From the NCBI GenBank assembly GCA_002415085.1, contig DIBV01000006.1, positions 486,734-550,733 of the forward strand: a DNA stretch of 64,000 nucleotides, in the 5' to 3' direction. Origin of the DNA: Arsukibacterium sp. UBA5043 (GTDB lineage: Bacteria; Pseudomonadota; Gammaproteobacteria; Enterobacterales; Alteromonadaceae). This document shows positions 8,639 through 18,820 of the stretch, piece after piece. Below the pieces are notes generated by a model. The model was not told the origin of the DNA. It did not search any database and saw only the letters and a list, made by a program, of their open reading frames with translations. Numbering within the stretch: the stretch's first letter is position 1; every line of letters starts with the position of its first letter. A program made the translations under genes and the position numbers.

Positions 8639-10123
8639 TTAGTTCTCGCAGCTTTCCCAGCTTATACCATCAATAGTGCATTGCTTTATGTAAGTACCAT
8701 CGGCTTGATACACCTCGCGGTACCATTCCATTTCGTTATTTATCACGCCTTTGTATTCAAGCAGCCGATAGTCTCCCGTATCGTCTGTGCGACGTTTATA
8801 CCAGTATGTGTATAGCCCTTCAGCTACCGGATCTTCAAATTTGTATGGCAAGGCAGAGAAGACGGCAATCATCTCGGAAAACTGCAATTGTTGGGCTTTA
8901 CCTCGCAGGTCTACCCAGTCAGCCAATGCTGTATAACTGGGGTCATTCAGGCTTACGGTAAAACGGGAGTCAAAAGACACGCCATTTTCGGTATAATCGA
9001 CACCGAAATTTCGTTCAACACCGTCGCTAAAGCTGTCGGGCTGACAGTCATCCAGTGTATCGGCAAAGGCCTCTGCACCACTGTTCGACAACGTATAGCG
9101 GGTCTCTTCTTGCTGAATGCTGACACTTTCTACCAGTGAACACAGGTAGCTTCCCTGGTTATTGTGGTCCCATTCTACGCCTGTCCATTGGCTGCGCAGC
9201 TGGCCGTTGCCCCAGGGTTCACTTGTAACGTTGCGGCGGGAATAAACAGCCAGCTCTTGTGATAACTCATCATTCATCCGCACCATTTCGGATATGAAAC
9301 CCGACGTTAACCAAACCGATACTTGTCGAAACCAGTTATCTCTGTATTTAAAGTCTGGCTGCACATCTGGCTCGAAATGTTTGTATTGCGCAAATTCAAC
9401 CCGCGAAAAAACGGCGTCAGGATAGGCGGCTTCAAGTTGCGCTTTGTATGCATAACCTGCTTTTAACCCTTTAACAATCGATAAGGCCAGCGTATGAGTT
9501 TGCTGATCGTTGTTGTCGATATAGTCTGAGAAAATGGTTTCAGTAGACAAATTATAGCGGCGCACGGTGTTGGCCAGTGCGTCGAGCAGTTTGTCTTTTA
9601 CTTGCTGGCGCAGCGTCGCATTATTTTTTAAATCATCACAAGACACCGGCTCATTATTAACGGCATTCAAGTCTGCTTGCAGGTAGTCAGCCAATACGGT
9701 GGTCAGGGGGGTAATAGTAAAAATGTCTGCATCAGCCAACGGAATTACCCCTTCCAAACGGGGTGGTCGCACCATTTGATAAGCTTCAGTTACCGGCCCG
9801 GTATCTTCATCTATGGCGCCGAGAGGTACATCGACAATAAGGCTGGCATAATTAACACAGCTGCGTTGTTGTTCAGTTAATTCCAGTGAGTAGCTTCCGG
9901 CAGCACTGGATACCGCTGAAGGCTCAAAGGTGTCGAGCTCGCCGTTACCATTAATGTCCAGCCAAACTGTCGCCCCGGATACATAGCCATCAATAACCTT
10001 ACCGTTCAGCGAGAAAAGGGGGGCTGACTTCCCTCCCATTTGCACGGTGTCACTACTGCCTGTGCAGCCACCAAGCGTTAACAGACTTAGCACTAACAAT
10101 CCTTTACCGGGAAACAACGACAT
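8639..10123 (-). CDS. Lipoprotein with N-terminal dockerin-like/carboxypeptidase-regulatory segment
   Basis: A 494-residue lipoprotein: signal peptide with lipobox LTLGGC (Cys about residue 20). Residues 40-100 read GKVIDGYVSGATVWLDINGNGELDTFEP, a pattern found in beta-sandwich carriers of surface lipoproteins with an Asp-rich calcium-binding-like loop (DINGNGELD). The rest is mostly alpha then beta with no motif I recognise. It probably sits in the outer membrane. It faces the AttH operon convergently and stands alone. Function unknown. Confidence 0.6.
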   Translation of the reverse strand: MSLFPGKGLLVLSLLTLGGCTGSSDTVQMGGKSAPLFSLNGKVIDGYVSGATVWLDINGNGELDTFEPSAVSSAAGSYSLELTEQQRSCVNYASLIVDVPLGAIDEDTGPVTEAYQMVRPPRLEGVIPLADADIFTITPLTTVLADYLQADLNAVNNEPVSCDDLKNNATLRQQVKDKLLDALANTVRRYNLSTETIFSDYIDNNDQQTHTLALSIVKGLKAGYAYKAQLEAAYPDAVFSRVEFAQYKHFEPDVQPDFKYRDNWFRQVSVWLTSGFISEMVRMNDELSQELAVYSRRNVTSEPWGNGQLRSQWTGVEWDHNNQGSYLCSLVESVSIQQEETRYTLSNSGAEAFADTLDDCQPDSFSDGVERNFGVDYTENGVSFDSRFTVSLNDPSYTALADWVDLRGKAQQLQFSEMIAVFSALPYKFEDPVAEGLYTYWYKRRTDDTGDYRLLEYKGVINNEMEWYREVYQADGTYIKQCTIDGISWESCEN

Positions 10124-10243
10124 ACTGCATAACCTTAAAGATGTATTCAGAAAAATCAGGTGAGAAACAAAACAGAAACATAAGTTTCTATTGCACCAGG
10201 TCTGACTTTCACAAAGAACGTTGAAATTTTTCTATTAGTATCA

Positions 10244-10256
10244 TGCACATTGTGCA
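10244..10256. promoter_or_regulatory. Palindrome in divergent intergenic region
   Basis: TGCACATTGTGCA is a perfect dyad around a central T. It lies between the divergent lipoprotein gene (8639-10123) and the metallo-hydrolase gene, where an operator would be expected. No regulator is identified. Confidence 0.3.
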
Positions 10257-10393
10257 GCTTGCAAGGGCGAAACGGCATGGTTAGTGTAAGATTTTGTTAC
10301 AATACTGAGCAGTGTTTACGATGATTTACCGCCAATTCGTGCTAGATTTTTCACTGATGATACGTGACTGGCGGCTATCGCTTTGAGGAAATA

Positions 10394-11206
10394 ATGATAA
10401 ACAAGCTAACCTTTAGCGCTGTCGCAGCGCTGCTGCTTTTTGCTGCAACTTATTTTTATAGTCCGCAAACTCTGGCAGCATCAGAAAACATGCTTATAGA
10501 TAAAATGTCTGACCAGGCTTATGTTTTGCGGTTTTCAGATTCATGGACAAATATCGGTTTACTAAATACAGAGCAGGGGGTGGTGTTAATTGATCCGGCC
10601 GCAGGAACCGCCAATCTGGAACAATTAAGCCAATTTATCGCTGCTACCTTTCCGCATACGGCATGCTTTGTGTTAAACACCCATGGTCATCCTGACCATA
10701 CCAGCGGCAACGATTATTTTCAGTCTAAAGGCTGCGCGCTTATCGACAATGTTGACAACTTTGAGGAGCTTCAGGCGCTTCGGTTCAGTTCCCACACCGG
10801 TAACGACCAGGTGTTTTATCACAAGCAAAGCAATAGCATTTTTGTCGGCGACATCTATGAAACCAGAGGTAAAGCCATTCCTTCATTCTGGTCTGGCGGT
10901 CTGGCGGGGCTTAACCGCGCTGTGGCAGGCATTGAGTCGCTTGGCGATAACTCGGCAGTTGTTATTCCAGGGCACGGCGCGCCGGCAACTAAAGAAAAAT
11001 TAGCGTTATTCAGAACAAACACCGCAGCCTGGGTAGCCAGAGTACAAGCGCTTAACGATGATAACATGGTCGCCAGCGACATCAGCAAAGATGAGCAAAT
11101 CAGAAGTATTTATGAAAAATTCAATGTCAATGACGAGCAGCCATACATAGCAGAGCAGGCGCTTATCAGATTTATCGAAAGAACATTGGACACATTTGAG
11201 CAATAA
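10394..11206 (+). CDS. Metallo-beta-lactamase-fold hydrolase, exported
   Basis: About 270 residues. Signal peptide up to about residue 25 (ending TLAAS). The zinc-binding signature HGHPDHTSG is intact, with a later VGDIY (bridging Asp) and PGHG (third His), so the two-metal site of the MBL fold looks complete. The layout (YVLRFSD, then LLNTEQGVVLIDPAA) resembles class B lactamase-like periplasmic hydrolases rather than glyoxalase II. Substrate unknown; resistance activity should not be assumed. An in-frame upstream ATG exists at 10364, but the ATG at 10394 has GAGGAAATA just before it. Confidence 0.75.
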   Translation: MINKLTFSAVAALLLFAATYFYSPQTLAASENMLIDKMSDQAYVLRFSDSWTNIGLLNTEQGVVLIDPAAGTANLEQLSQFIAATFPHTACFVLNTHGHPDHTSGNDYFQSKGCALIDNVDNFEELQALRFSSHTGNDQVFYHKQSNSIFVGDIYETRGKAIPSFWSGGLAGLNRAVAGIESLGDNSAVVIPGHGAPATKEKLALFRTNTAAWVARVQALNDDNMVASDISKDEQIRSIYEKFNVNDEQPYIAEQALIRFIERTLDTFEQ

Positions 11207-11239
11207 ATGTAACCAAGGAGCACCTACAAGGAGCAGTCG

Positions 11240-11893
11240 ATGAAGGCCTGGTTTTTAGTTTTATTCGCTGCAGTTGCTCCGGCTTGTGTGGCAACTGTCC
11301 ATACCGACGTGCCAACGTCCCCCGAGCCGGCAAAGACCTATGTGATTTACCTGCATGGCCGGATCATTGAAAACGCCGGCCCTCGCCCTACCGATCCGCG
11401 TTTCGGGCTTTACGACTACCCGGCCGTACTGGAGGCGCTCGCTTCCCGAGGGGCAGTAGTTATTTCGGCACAGCGCCCGCCAGATACTGATATGGACGCT
11501 TACGCTGGTATTGTTGTCACGCAAATCGAAGAATTGATAGATCGTGGCGTCCCGCCTGAAAACATAGTAGTTGCCGGCTTCTCGAAAGGCGGTGGCATCG
11601 CAATACGGGTTTCCAGTGTTCTGCGACGGCCGCAAGTTCGCTTTGTGCTGCTGGCGGCTTGCCCGCAAGGTCCAATTCCAACACAACTGCGACTAACCGG
11701 TCATGTGCTATCGATCTACGAGACGAGTGATAGATTAGCGGGGAGTTGCAAACCTCTTGCGGAGCAATCCGAGCAGCCGCAGTCGTTCAACGAGATCAAA
11801 ATAGCCACCGGCAAGTTGCATGGAGCGTTCTATCTGCCGCTCGTTGAATGGGTTGAGCCACTACTGGATTGGGTTCACCGAGCCAGCGACTAA
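11240..11893 (+). CDS. Alpha/beta hydrolase (dienelactone-hydrolase-like)
   Basis: A 217-residue protein with a signal peptide (residues 1-18) and an alpha/beta hydrolase core. YVIYLHGRII gives the strand and oxyanion region, and VVAGFSKGGG carries the nucleophile Ser in the G-x-S-x-G elbow. A His is present near the C-terminus (KLHGAFY). It starts 33 bases after the metallo-hydrolase gene and may share its transcript. Likely a periplasmic or exported esterase; substrate unknown. Confidence 0.65.
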   Translation: MKAWFLVLFAAVAPACVATVHTDVPTSPEPAKTYVIYLHGRIIENAGPRPTDPRFGLYDYPAVLEALASRGAVVISAQRPPDTDMDAYAGIVVTQIEELIDRGVPPENIVVAGFSKGGGIAIRVSSVLRRPQVRFVLLAACPQGPIPTQLRLTGHVLSIYETSDRLAGSCKPLAEQSEQPQSFNEIKIATGKLHGAFYLPLVEWVEPLLDWVHRASD

Positions 11894-12004
11894 CTTAGTT
11901 AAAACCAGTTTGGTATGAGTTTTGCTCCCTATTCGTTGAAGCTGGTGAATTCTCCCCTTTTTTCGGGGTATTCATGCACATTTTTCCATCAAAGGAGAAA
12001 AACT

Positions 12005-12538
12005 ATGAAATATATTCAAAAACTCGCCCTTCCTGCACTTATTGCCAGTTTAATGGCTGGCTCTGCAGTAGCAGCAGAGGGATTATACTCGATGGACAAG
12101 CTTGAAGATGCTGAGGTATTTGACAGCACCGGTGAAGAAATTGGTGAGGTCGAGAATATCGTGATGGGTAACGGTATGTCCGTCCATTCATTAGTTATTG
12201 AGACTGGCGAAATACTGGGCCTTGGCGGCAGAGAAGTTGTCGTTCAACGTGGCGATTTTACCGTTGTGCCAGAGTCGGGCAAAAAAGGCTTTAGCAACGT
12301 GGAGTATGAAGTGCATTTGGAAATGACCCAGGACCAGTTAAAACAACGGCCTGAATATAGTGAGGACTGGTGGAACCAAACCAGTGCTTCGCTGCAACAG
12401 ACCTGGCAGGAAACCAAGCGTGTTAGCGAAAGCGCCTGGGAGAATACCAAAGAAGCCACTGCTTCGGCCTGGTATGAGTTAGAGGAAGGGGCAGAGGAGT
12501 TAGGTGACGACATGGACGATGCGACTAACCATAATTAA
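12005..12538 (+). CDS. PRC-barrel domain protein, exported
   Basis: About 177 residues from the ATG preceded by AAAGGAGAAAAACT, a strong ribosome site; a longer frame begins at 11915 but lacks one. A signal peptide ends near AVAAEG (residue 22). Residues 25-100 form a PRC-barrel: DKLEDAEVFDSTGEEIGEVENIV is the typical strand and turn pattern. The C-terminal third is acidic and Trp-rich, with heptad-like SAWENTKEATASAW repeats that may be an amphipathic helix. Such proteins are often stress or envelope related. Specific role unknown. Confidence 0.65.
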   Translation: MKYIQKLALPALIASLMAGSAVAAEGLYSMDKLEDAEVFDSTGEEIGEVENIVMGNGMSVHSLVIETGEILGLGGREVVVQRGDFTVVPESGKKGFSNVEYEVHLEMTQDQLKQRPEYSEDWWNQTSASLQQTWQETKRVSESAWENTKEATASAWYELEEGAEELGDDMDDATNHN

Positions 12539-12619
12539 CTCCTGCTGGTGTTATGCAACTTGTGTTGTGTAACTCGCAGAATGAAACGGTTTACCGTTAT
12601 TCGGTGACTAAATAAAAAA

Positions 12620-12646
12620 GAGGGTTACAGCAGCGCTGTAACCCTC
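12620..12646. terminator. Intrinsic terminator, probably bidirectional
   Basis: GAGGGTTACAG pairs with CTGTAACCCTC over a 5-base loop, with A-run on the left and T-run on the right. It lies between the convergent PRC-barrel and prolyl oligopeptidase genes and can serve both. Confidence 0.9.
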
Positions 12647-12683
12647 TTTTTTTCAGAGCCGTCCTATAGCTAATTTATAGTTA

Positions 12684-14828
12684 TTACTTCATTAACTGCT
12701 GACTTAAAAAGGTGTACTCGAGCGCAGTTCTTTTGGCTGTTTCCTGTAAATTCGCTGCCGCAGAGTGGCCGCCGTCAATGTTTTCATAATATTCAAAATT
12801 GTGGCCATACTGCTCTAACATATAAGCCATTTTTCTGGCATGAGCCGGATGCACCCGGTCATCTTTGGTCGAGGTTACAAAAAATATTGCAGGATATTCG
12901 CCCTTAGGATCAATATTGTGTAACGGTGATATCTTTTCCAGAAAAGCCCGCTCTTCCGGAATATCCGGGCTGCCATACTCACCTACCCATGACGCACCTG
13001 CCAGCAGGGTGTGATAACGCAACATATCCAGCAGTGGCACCTGACACACCACGGCATTCCATAAATCAGGCCGCTGGGTGTACATCACGCCCATTAATAA
13101 GCCGCCATTTGAACCACCCATAACCCCCAGATGCTCGGGCGAGGTGATTTTTTTGGCAATGATATCTTCTGCTACTGCTATCATATCGTCGTAGATAACC
13201 TGGCGCTTCGTTTTTAACCCCGCCTGATGCCAGGCCGGGCCGTACTCACCGCCACCGCGGATATTGGCCAGCACATAAACACCGCCTTGCTCCAGCCAGT
13301 TTTTACCCAGAATGCCGGAATAACTGGGCTTCATTGATACTTCAAAGCCGCCGTAGGCATATTGCAGGGTAGGGTTGCTGCCGTCGAGGGTGATGCCTTG
13401 TTTGTGCACCACAAAATACGGTATTTTTTCACCGTCAGTAGAGCTGGCAAAATATTGCTGCACCACTAAATCCGCGGCATCAAACCGGGCCGGTGTAGAT
13501 TTAATCGCTACAATATCAGCGTTGCTGACATTGACCTGATACAGGGTATCTTGCGAGACAAAGTTTTCTTGATTAACAAAAATAATGTCGCTGTCATCAT
13601 TGGCGGAAGAGACCGACATGGTGCTGTTATCCGGCAACGCTAGCTTGTTGTGCTGCCAGTTACCGTCGTTGAAGTCATAAACGTAGATATTGTTGACCAC
13701 GTTTTCGAGCACATTAAGCACCAGTTTGCTGGCGGTAATCGCTACGCCATCCAGTGTGGCACGTTGATCCGGCTGATAAACCAATTGCACAGCACCAATT
13801 TTATTGTTCTGCAGCCAGTTTTGCATATCAAAAGACACTAAATCGCCACTTTTAAAAGAGCTGGCACTGCCTTGCGGGGTCCAGTCTTGTTTCAGGCTTA
13901 AAATAAGTTGCCCTTTAAAAATGCCGTTGATACTGGCGGTGTTGGGGATGGGCAACTGCACCGGGTCGCCTTTTTCCGGGAGCCAATAGTACTCAGACTC
14001 GTAAAACGTAATGGCCCGCACCACCATATTTAACTGCTTATCCTGGTGTATAACCGCATAAGGAAATACACCGACATCGGTTTTATTGCCACTGAACACC
14101 GTCACCGCTTCGTCCAGCGACTGGCCGCGTTGCAGTTGCTTAATCACATAGGGGTAGCCGCTGTCGGTTAGCATGCCATCGCCCCAGTTGGTGCCAACAT
14201 GCAGGCTGTCGGTGCTATTCCAGCTTAGGGCTGTTTTTGCTTCCGGCAGATAAAAACCGTTCTCAACGAAGCTTTTACTGGCGCGGTTCCACTCACGCAT
14301 TTCTACCGCATCTTTGCCGCCATCAGATAACGACACCATGCACAGGTTGTCATTAGTTTCTGCGCATGTGGTCCCTTTAAATACCCAGTTTTTACCTTCA
14401 GCGGCAGCGAGGGCATCAATATCCAGCAGCGTTTGCCATTGCGGTTGCGCTTTGCGGTATTCAGCCAGACTGGTTTGGCGTAACACACCTCTGACATGGT
14501 TTTCATCCTGCCAGAAGTTGTACACCATATCGTTGCGGTAAGTGCCATAGGGGATTTTATCGGTAGCATTGACAATATTTAACGCCGCTTGCTGATACTG
14601 GCTAAAACGCGGGTCGCTGGTAAGTTTATCCAGCGTGCGCTTATTCCAGTTTTTCACCTTGGTAAGGGCCTGTTCGCCTTCAACTTCTTCTAACCATAGC
14701 GGTGCTTCGCTAATGCTTGCTGTCATGGGTGTTTGCACTTCTTGATTGGCTTGCTTTGCGGTATCTGCAGGGTTACACGCGCTTAGTAAAGATAAGCTTG
14801 CAACCGTGACGATCATTTTTAGTTTCAT
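12684..14828 (-). CDS. Prolyl oligopeptidase family serine peptidase (S9A), lipoprotein
   Basis: A 714-residue enzyme with a lipoprotein signal (lipobox LLSAC, Cys about residue 18). Residues 40-420 form the beta-propeller region; the C-terminal alpha/beta hydrolase domain holds GGSNGG (nucleophile Ser), an Asp in TKDDRVHP and the His in DGGHSAA. This is the full catalytic triad of the prolyl oligopeptidase family, which cleaves short peptides after proline. Length and order match the family. The lipid anchor suggests periplasmic or outer-membrane peptide degradation. Monocistronic, with the terminator at 12620. Confidence 0.9.
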   Translation of the reverse strand: MKLKMIVTVASLSLLSACNPADTAKQANQEVQTPMTASISEAPLWLEEVEGEQALTKVKNWNKRTLDKLTSDPRFSQYQQAALNIVNATDKIPYGTYRNDMVYNFWQDENHVRGVLRQTSLAEYRKAQPQWQTLLDIDALAAAEGKNWVFKGTTCAETNDNLCMVSLSDGGKDAVEMREWNRASKSFVENGFYLPEAKTALSWNSTDSLHVGTNWGDGMLTDSGYPYVIKQLQRGQSLDEAVTVFSGNKTDVGVFPYAVIHQDKQLNMVVRAITFYESEYYWLPEKGDPVQLPIPNTASINGIFKGQLILSLKQDWTPQGSASSFKSGDLVSFDMQNWLQNNKIGAVQLVYQPDQRATLDGVAITASKLVLNVLENVVNNIYVYDFNDGNWQHNKLALPDNSTMSVSSANDDSDIIFVNQENFVSQDTLYQVNVSNADIVAIKSTPARFDAADLVVQQYFASSTDGEKIPYFVVHKQGITLDGSNPTLQYAYGGFEVSMKPSYSGILGKNWLEQGGVYVLANIRGGGEYGPAWHQAGLKTKRQVIYDDMIAVAEDIIAKKITSPEHLGVMGGSNGGLLMGVMYTQRPDLWNAVVCQVPLLDMLRYHTLLAGASWVGEYGSPDIPEERAFLEKISPLHNIDPKGEYPAIFFVTSTKDDRVHPAHARKMAYMLEQYGHNFEYYENIDGGHSAAANLQETAKRTALEYTFLSQQLMK

Positions 14829-14979
14829 TGTAGCCTCAGGGTTTTATTATTTTTATTGCACTGTATTCAATGTTTAGGGATTTAATGTATAGGGTTTTAA
14901 TTTAAATACATGGGCGGCCAATGTAAACCAGATTGTTGCCAGGAGGTTTACCTGGAATTGGTATATTCAGCTTATATTT

Positions 14980-16038
14980 TCAGTACTTATTTTCAGTACT
15001 TATTTTAAGTACTAAGGTATCGGCTACTTTATCCTGAATAGCTTGCCGGTTTGGATCCCAGTATATCTGGATAAACCCCAGCAACCCGGTGGCAAAGCCT
15101 GCGCTGTAACCACCCTGGCGACCAAATGCCTGCCACAGCGTCAGCGGTGTGTTATTTAGCTGCACCACTTTTATCGCCATACAGGCTTTGCCAAGCGTCT
15201 GGCCACCATTCCAACTGATAAACACCGTGAAGTAAACCACCGCCCAGCCAAAACCAATGCCTAAGTCAGTTAAAATGCCTTGCAGCCATTTAAGCACACT
15301 GTGATCCGATTGGGCTAACTTTTGCCACCAGGAGGTGTCTGCTTCTGACTGGGTGGTCGTCTGAATTAACTTATCGGTAGCCTGCTGCGCGGCTTGTTGG
15401 CGATGCTGTTTAATATTGCTCATCGCTTTATTCAGTGCCACCGTCTGCTCTGCCGGTGTCAGTATTGAATCCTCAAGCAAGTCTGTAATCATGCTATTAA
15501 TTTCATCGTCGGTAAGCTTACTGCCACGTAATTGCTCACTGATATTCTCTAACTGCTTATCAGCGCATTCGGCATTGCACTCTGTGCTGGTAAGTGCAAT
15601 AGCGCTGGTGGTAATTAACACTCCTTCTTTGATGTTGTAGTCGCTGCGCTCGTCGGTTTCCCCCGGCATCAGTGGTAATAAAAACAACGATAACAGCGCG
15701 AAGGCGATGACAATATTCCGGCGTCGGTTGTTGTGTTGTAAATGGCAGCGATAAGCCAGATAAGCCGCCACAGGCAGCAGGAATAAAAAGCTGCCGGAGG
15801 TAAGTAAAGCGATAAGCACACCATCCAGGGCTATGGCCACACCACGGCGCCATGGCTTTGCCAGGGAGCGACCCACCAGGGCATTGGCTACGGTAAAATC
15901 GTGCGGGGTAACCACTTCGCGCACTTGCTGAGACGTGAGTTGCTGACCATTTAAATCAATATATACCCCAGGGGTTGTTTCAGTAATGGTGGCGGTACCG
16001 TCAAAATTGTGCAGACTCATGCAATGTTGCTCTACCAT
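14980..16038 (-). CDS. RDD family membrane protein
   Basis: About 352 residues from the ATG at 16038 (a TTG 15 bases earlier is possible; neither has a clear ribosome site). Two N-terminal membrane segments, a charged helical stretch (about residues 150-230) and a C-terminal RDD domain: WNGGQTLGKACMAIKVV and a closing DPNRQAIQDKVADTLV are the family hallmarks, although the name-giving Arg-Asp-Asp is not intact. Role unknown, possibly transport. The last codons lie in a short direct repeat (AAGTACTGAAAAT, two and a half copies), which probably extended the C-terminus. Confidence 0.7.
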   Translation of the reverse strand: MVEQHCMSLHNFDGTATITETTPGVYIDLNGQQLTSQQVREVVTPHDFTVANALVGRSLAKPWRRGVAIALDGVLIALLTSGSFLFLLPVAAYLAYRCHLQHNNRRRNIVIAFALLSLFLLPLMPGETDERSDYNIKEGVLITTSAIALTSTECNAECADKQLENISEQLRGSKLTDDEINSMITDLLEDSILTPAEQTVALNKAMSNIKQHRQQAAQQATDKLIQTTTQSEADTSWWQKLAQSDHSVLKWLQGILTDLGIGFGWAVVYFTVFISWNGGQTLGKACMAIKVVQLNNTPLTLWQAFGRQGGYSAGFATGLLGFIQIYWDPNRQAIQDKVADTLVLKISTENKY

Positions 16039-16167
16039 TTTAAAAAAATTCAATTTACGCTAAAGCGGCCTAGAAGCGATAGCAATAAGTGCCATTTAAT
16101 AAGCTTTTCCGGTTTTCAAAGCGCAATGCAGATTGGGTATCGTATTTTGTGATCCTGAGCAATTGAT

Positions 16168-17625
16168 CTAATTGCCATCAGCCATAAACGAGGGTTGGTA
16201 CTTAGCCCAAAACTGGCTGCTAAAGCGGTTTTGCGGGTCATACTGCTGCTTTAATTGAAAAAATTCAGGCGCACGCGGATAAGCGCGTTGAAATTGTGCC
16301 GGTGTTGCGCTGGGTTGATAAGGCAGGTAATAGGTTCCGCCATGCGCCAGTACCGTATCAATAAGCTGCTGACTCCAGCGGTCGGTGTGCTGGCGGGCCT
16401 GCTCATCAGTACCCTGGCGGTAATATATAACAAAGGCGAAGGTTTCTTCAGGTGCCCATGCCAGCAAAGAACCTTTGTCGGCTAAAGCATGTCTTACGGA
16501 AACATTTAACACATTAACCTTATGCTGTTGCAGCACCGCCGCCAGCTGTGTGGCAAAGCCATCAAAATTTTTAACCGGCACAAAATACTCACGTAAACCA
16601 TAAGTCTGCTTTGTTCTGTTTGCAGGTTCTAATTCTTTTACGTCATAACTGGCTTCATAGTTGCGCCAATGCACCGCTCTCTGGCGATACAGCACAGGAT
16701 CCAACCAGGACTGTCGCAGCCGTTTTGCAAAATCATAATCCGCCACAAAATCAGTTAGTGCTGGTTGCCACCAGTAGCGGGTGTCAGGGCTGTGCAGCCT
16801 GCTCGCTACCGTAACCGGGCTGTCTGTGATCAACCATGATACTGCGGCGATTTGGTTATAATGCGGTGGGTAAAGCACCGCATTGTGAAACACAACTTGA
16901 GAATTATCTCGGATCTGTGCCTGAAAAAAATCGTGGTAGTCCTGTGCAGTCATGTTGGCTACCTGGCGCTGGACCCGGCTGTTATCAGTAAGTTGGAGGC
17001 TGGCCTCAAGGATAATACCCATAGCGCCATAGCCGCCGATAGCGGCATAAAACAGCTCGCTGTTATTTTCGGGCGTAGCCGTAATTACGTTGCCATCGGC
17101 CAGCAGCAGTTTGATCGCCTGCACTGAATTAATTAATGGCCCCTCGCCAATATAGCGACCGTGGGCGTTGACACTCAGCGAGCCGCCGACAGTAAAGTCA
17201 GCATAGCTTTGCATGATTTTTACTGATAAATCATAAGGATCAATATGGTTTTGAATGGCTCGCCAGGTTATACCTGCCTGCACGGTAATGAGTTTTTGAT
17301 CCGGAGAAAAGCTAACAATGTTGTTGTAACTGCGCATATCAATATGCAGGCTGTCTGCCAATGCGGTCTGGCCTCCCTGGCTATAACGTCCACCACCAAC
17401 AGATACGGCGCCGCTTGAGTTCAGCAGTTGCTGCACTAATTCCGCCTCAGTTTGGGGGGCAATTACCTTCGTGACAGTGATGGGATTTAGCTGGGTAATA
17501 TCGTTAATAACAAGAGGGTTAGTGGCTACTACAGACTGAGTCATGTAAGGCAGCAGATAACTTAAACACCAACATAGTAACGCTACCACTATTGCCAGCA
17601 TGGCAATGCTTAACTTCCTAATCAT
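16168..17625 (-). CDS. FAD-binding oxidoreductase (lactone-oxidase-like, VAO/PCMH family)
   Basis: A 485-residue protein with an N-terminal membrane anchor (residues 7-27). The PCMH-type FAD domain is clear: VSVGGGRYSQGGQTA, then VQAGITWRAIQNHI, then FTVGGSLSVNAHGR and GGYGAMGIILEASLQL. The C-terminal half ends with FSSQFWAKY, reminiscent of D-arabinono-/L-gulonolactone oxidases. The position that carries covalent FAD in many relatives is Arg-Tyr here (GGRYS), so flavin is probably not attached at that site. Substrate unknown; a sugar lactone or alcohol is plausible. Confidence 0.75.
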   Translation of the reverse strand: MIRKLSIAMLAIVVALLCWCLSYLLPYMTQSVVATNPLVINDITQLNPITVTKVIAPQTEAELVQQLLNSSGAVSVGGGRYSQGGQTALADSLHIDMRSYNNIVSFSPDQKLITVQAGITWRAIQNHIDPYDLSVKIMQSYADFTVGGSLSVNAHGRYIGEGPLINSVQAIKLLLADGNVITATPENNSELFYAAIGGYGAMGIILEASLQLTDNSRVQRQVANMTAQDYHDFFQAQIRDNSQVVFHNAVLYPPHYNQIAAVSWLITDSPVTVASRLHSPDTRYWWQPALTDFVADYDFAKRLRQSWLDPVLYRQRAVHWRNYEASYDVKELEPANRTKQTYGLREYFVPVKNFDGFATQLAAVLQQHKVNVLNVSVRHALADKGSLLAWAPEETFAFVIYYRQGTDEQARQHTDRWSQQLIDTVLAHGGTYYLPYQPSATPAQFQRAYPRAPEFFQLKQQYDPQNRFSSQFWAKYQPSFMADGN

Positions 17626-17911
17626 CTTTCACAGCATCCCTGTCATTTAACAGCGCTTAAGATAATGAACCCCCGCATAAAAAACAATGTGTTCGCAGAT
17701 ATAATTGCCGTACCGTCACGCTGTCCGGGCATTACTTTGCAAAGAGCTGTTCTGCCATAACTTCAATAACTTGCAGACATCTTTTGTTACCTAATAATAT
17801 TTTTTATTTCATATCACCCCTGCTAGTGTTATTGAGCGTTTAGCCCAGAAGCCGTTGCGGCATAACGCCATGTATGGTTGTTATGTTCTTTGCAGCGTTA
17901 AGGAGTGGAAG

Positions 17912-18820
17912 TTGCCGGTTATTTTATCTATTAAAGCGGTTGTGGCTAAATTGCTACTGGCGATCACTATTATCGCGCTGGCGGTGATGGCGTACCGCTG
18001 GCTGCTGCTACCGGCTTTACAGTGGCTGTTTCAGCTTGATGAGCCAACTACCGCGCTGCTGCGCCGGGTGGGTATCTTACTGGTTATGTTATTGGCCTAC
18101 GGTGTATATGTGCGCTATGGCGAAAAGCGGCCTGTTACCGAATTGCAATTTCCAGTTAGCAAGGTCGCCGTTGGCTTATTGGCTGGTGCTGGGATGATTG
18201 TCCTGGTGTCAGCACTTTTATTTTCTGGCGGTGTATACCAAGTAACCGCTTACCGTGGCTGGCAAAGCGGCTTAGCCGATATCGCTCTGGTAATTCTGGT
18301 GGCCGCTGTTATTGAAGAAATTGTGTTCCGGGCGGTGTTGTTTCAGGCACTGGAAAGCCAGTGGGGCACGGTAACAGCACTGTGGCTGCAATCGCTGATT
18401 TTCTCCTTGCTGCATATCGCTAATATTGATGGCCAGATGGACCTGCAGGCGCTAATTATTACCGTAATATCCGGCACCTTAATTGGCGCGCTCTGGACAG
18501 TAATGTATGTTTATGTGCGCAACGTCTGGGTGGTGGCGGCACATCATGCCGCCTGGAATTTTACTGTGGTGCTTACCGGGTTACCGTTATCCGGTCTGGA
18601 CGACTGGCAAGCAATGGCGCCTCTGCAAAGTGTTTATCAGGGCCCAAGCTGGTTAACCGGCGGCGTAGTAGGGCCGGAAGACTCGGTAATTACCCTGGTC
18701 ATGGTAATTATCTCAGTAGCCGCTTTACTCTGGTTAGCAAAAAAGCAGCAGCGGTTTTATCCATCAGCCGCGGTGCGCCTGGCGCAGGCTGCTGAAACAA
18801 AATTGGCGCGTGCATGCTGA
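17912..18820 (+). CDS. CPBP family intramembrane metalloprotease
   Basis: About 303 residues with roughly eight hydrophobic segments. The Abi/CPBP motifs are present: EEIVFR (paired Glu and Arg), SLLHIAN (His) and HHAAWNF (His, Asn). These form the presumed intramembrane active site. Bacterial members process peptides or act in envelope and bacteriocin immunity roles. The frame extends to an ATG at 17855, but AAGGAG at 17899-17904 points to TTG at 17912 as the true start. It stands alone. Confidence 0.75.
   Translation: MPVILSIKAVVAKLLLAITIIALAVMAYRWLLLPALQWLFQLDEPTTALLRRVGILLVMLLAYGVYVRYGEKRPVTELQFPVSKVAVGLLAGAGMIVLVSALLFSGGVYQVTAYRGWQSGLADIALVILVAAVIEEIVFRAVLFQALESQWGTVTALWLQSLIFSLLHIANIDGQMDLQALIITVISGTLIGALWTVMYVYVRNVWVVAAHHAAWNFTVVLTGLPLSGLDDWQAMAPLQSVYQGPSWLTGGVVGPEDSVITLVMVIISVAALLWLAKKQQRFYPSAAVRLAQAAETKLARAC

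Noticed and set aside
10394-11206. True beta-lactamase
   Set aside because: The metal motif is general to the MBL fold and no antibiotic-class specific feature was seen; called only as a hydrolase.
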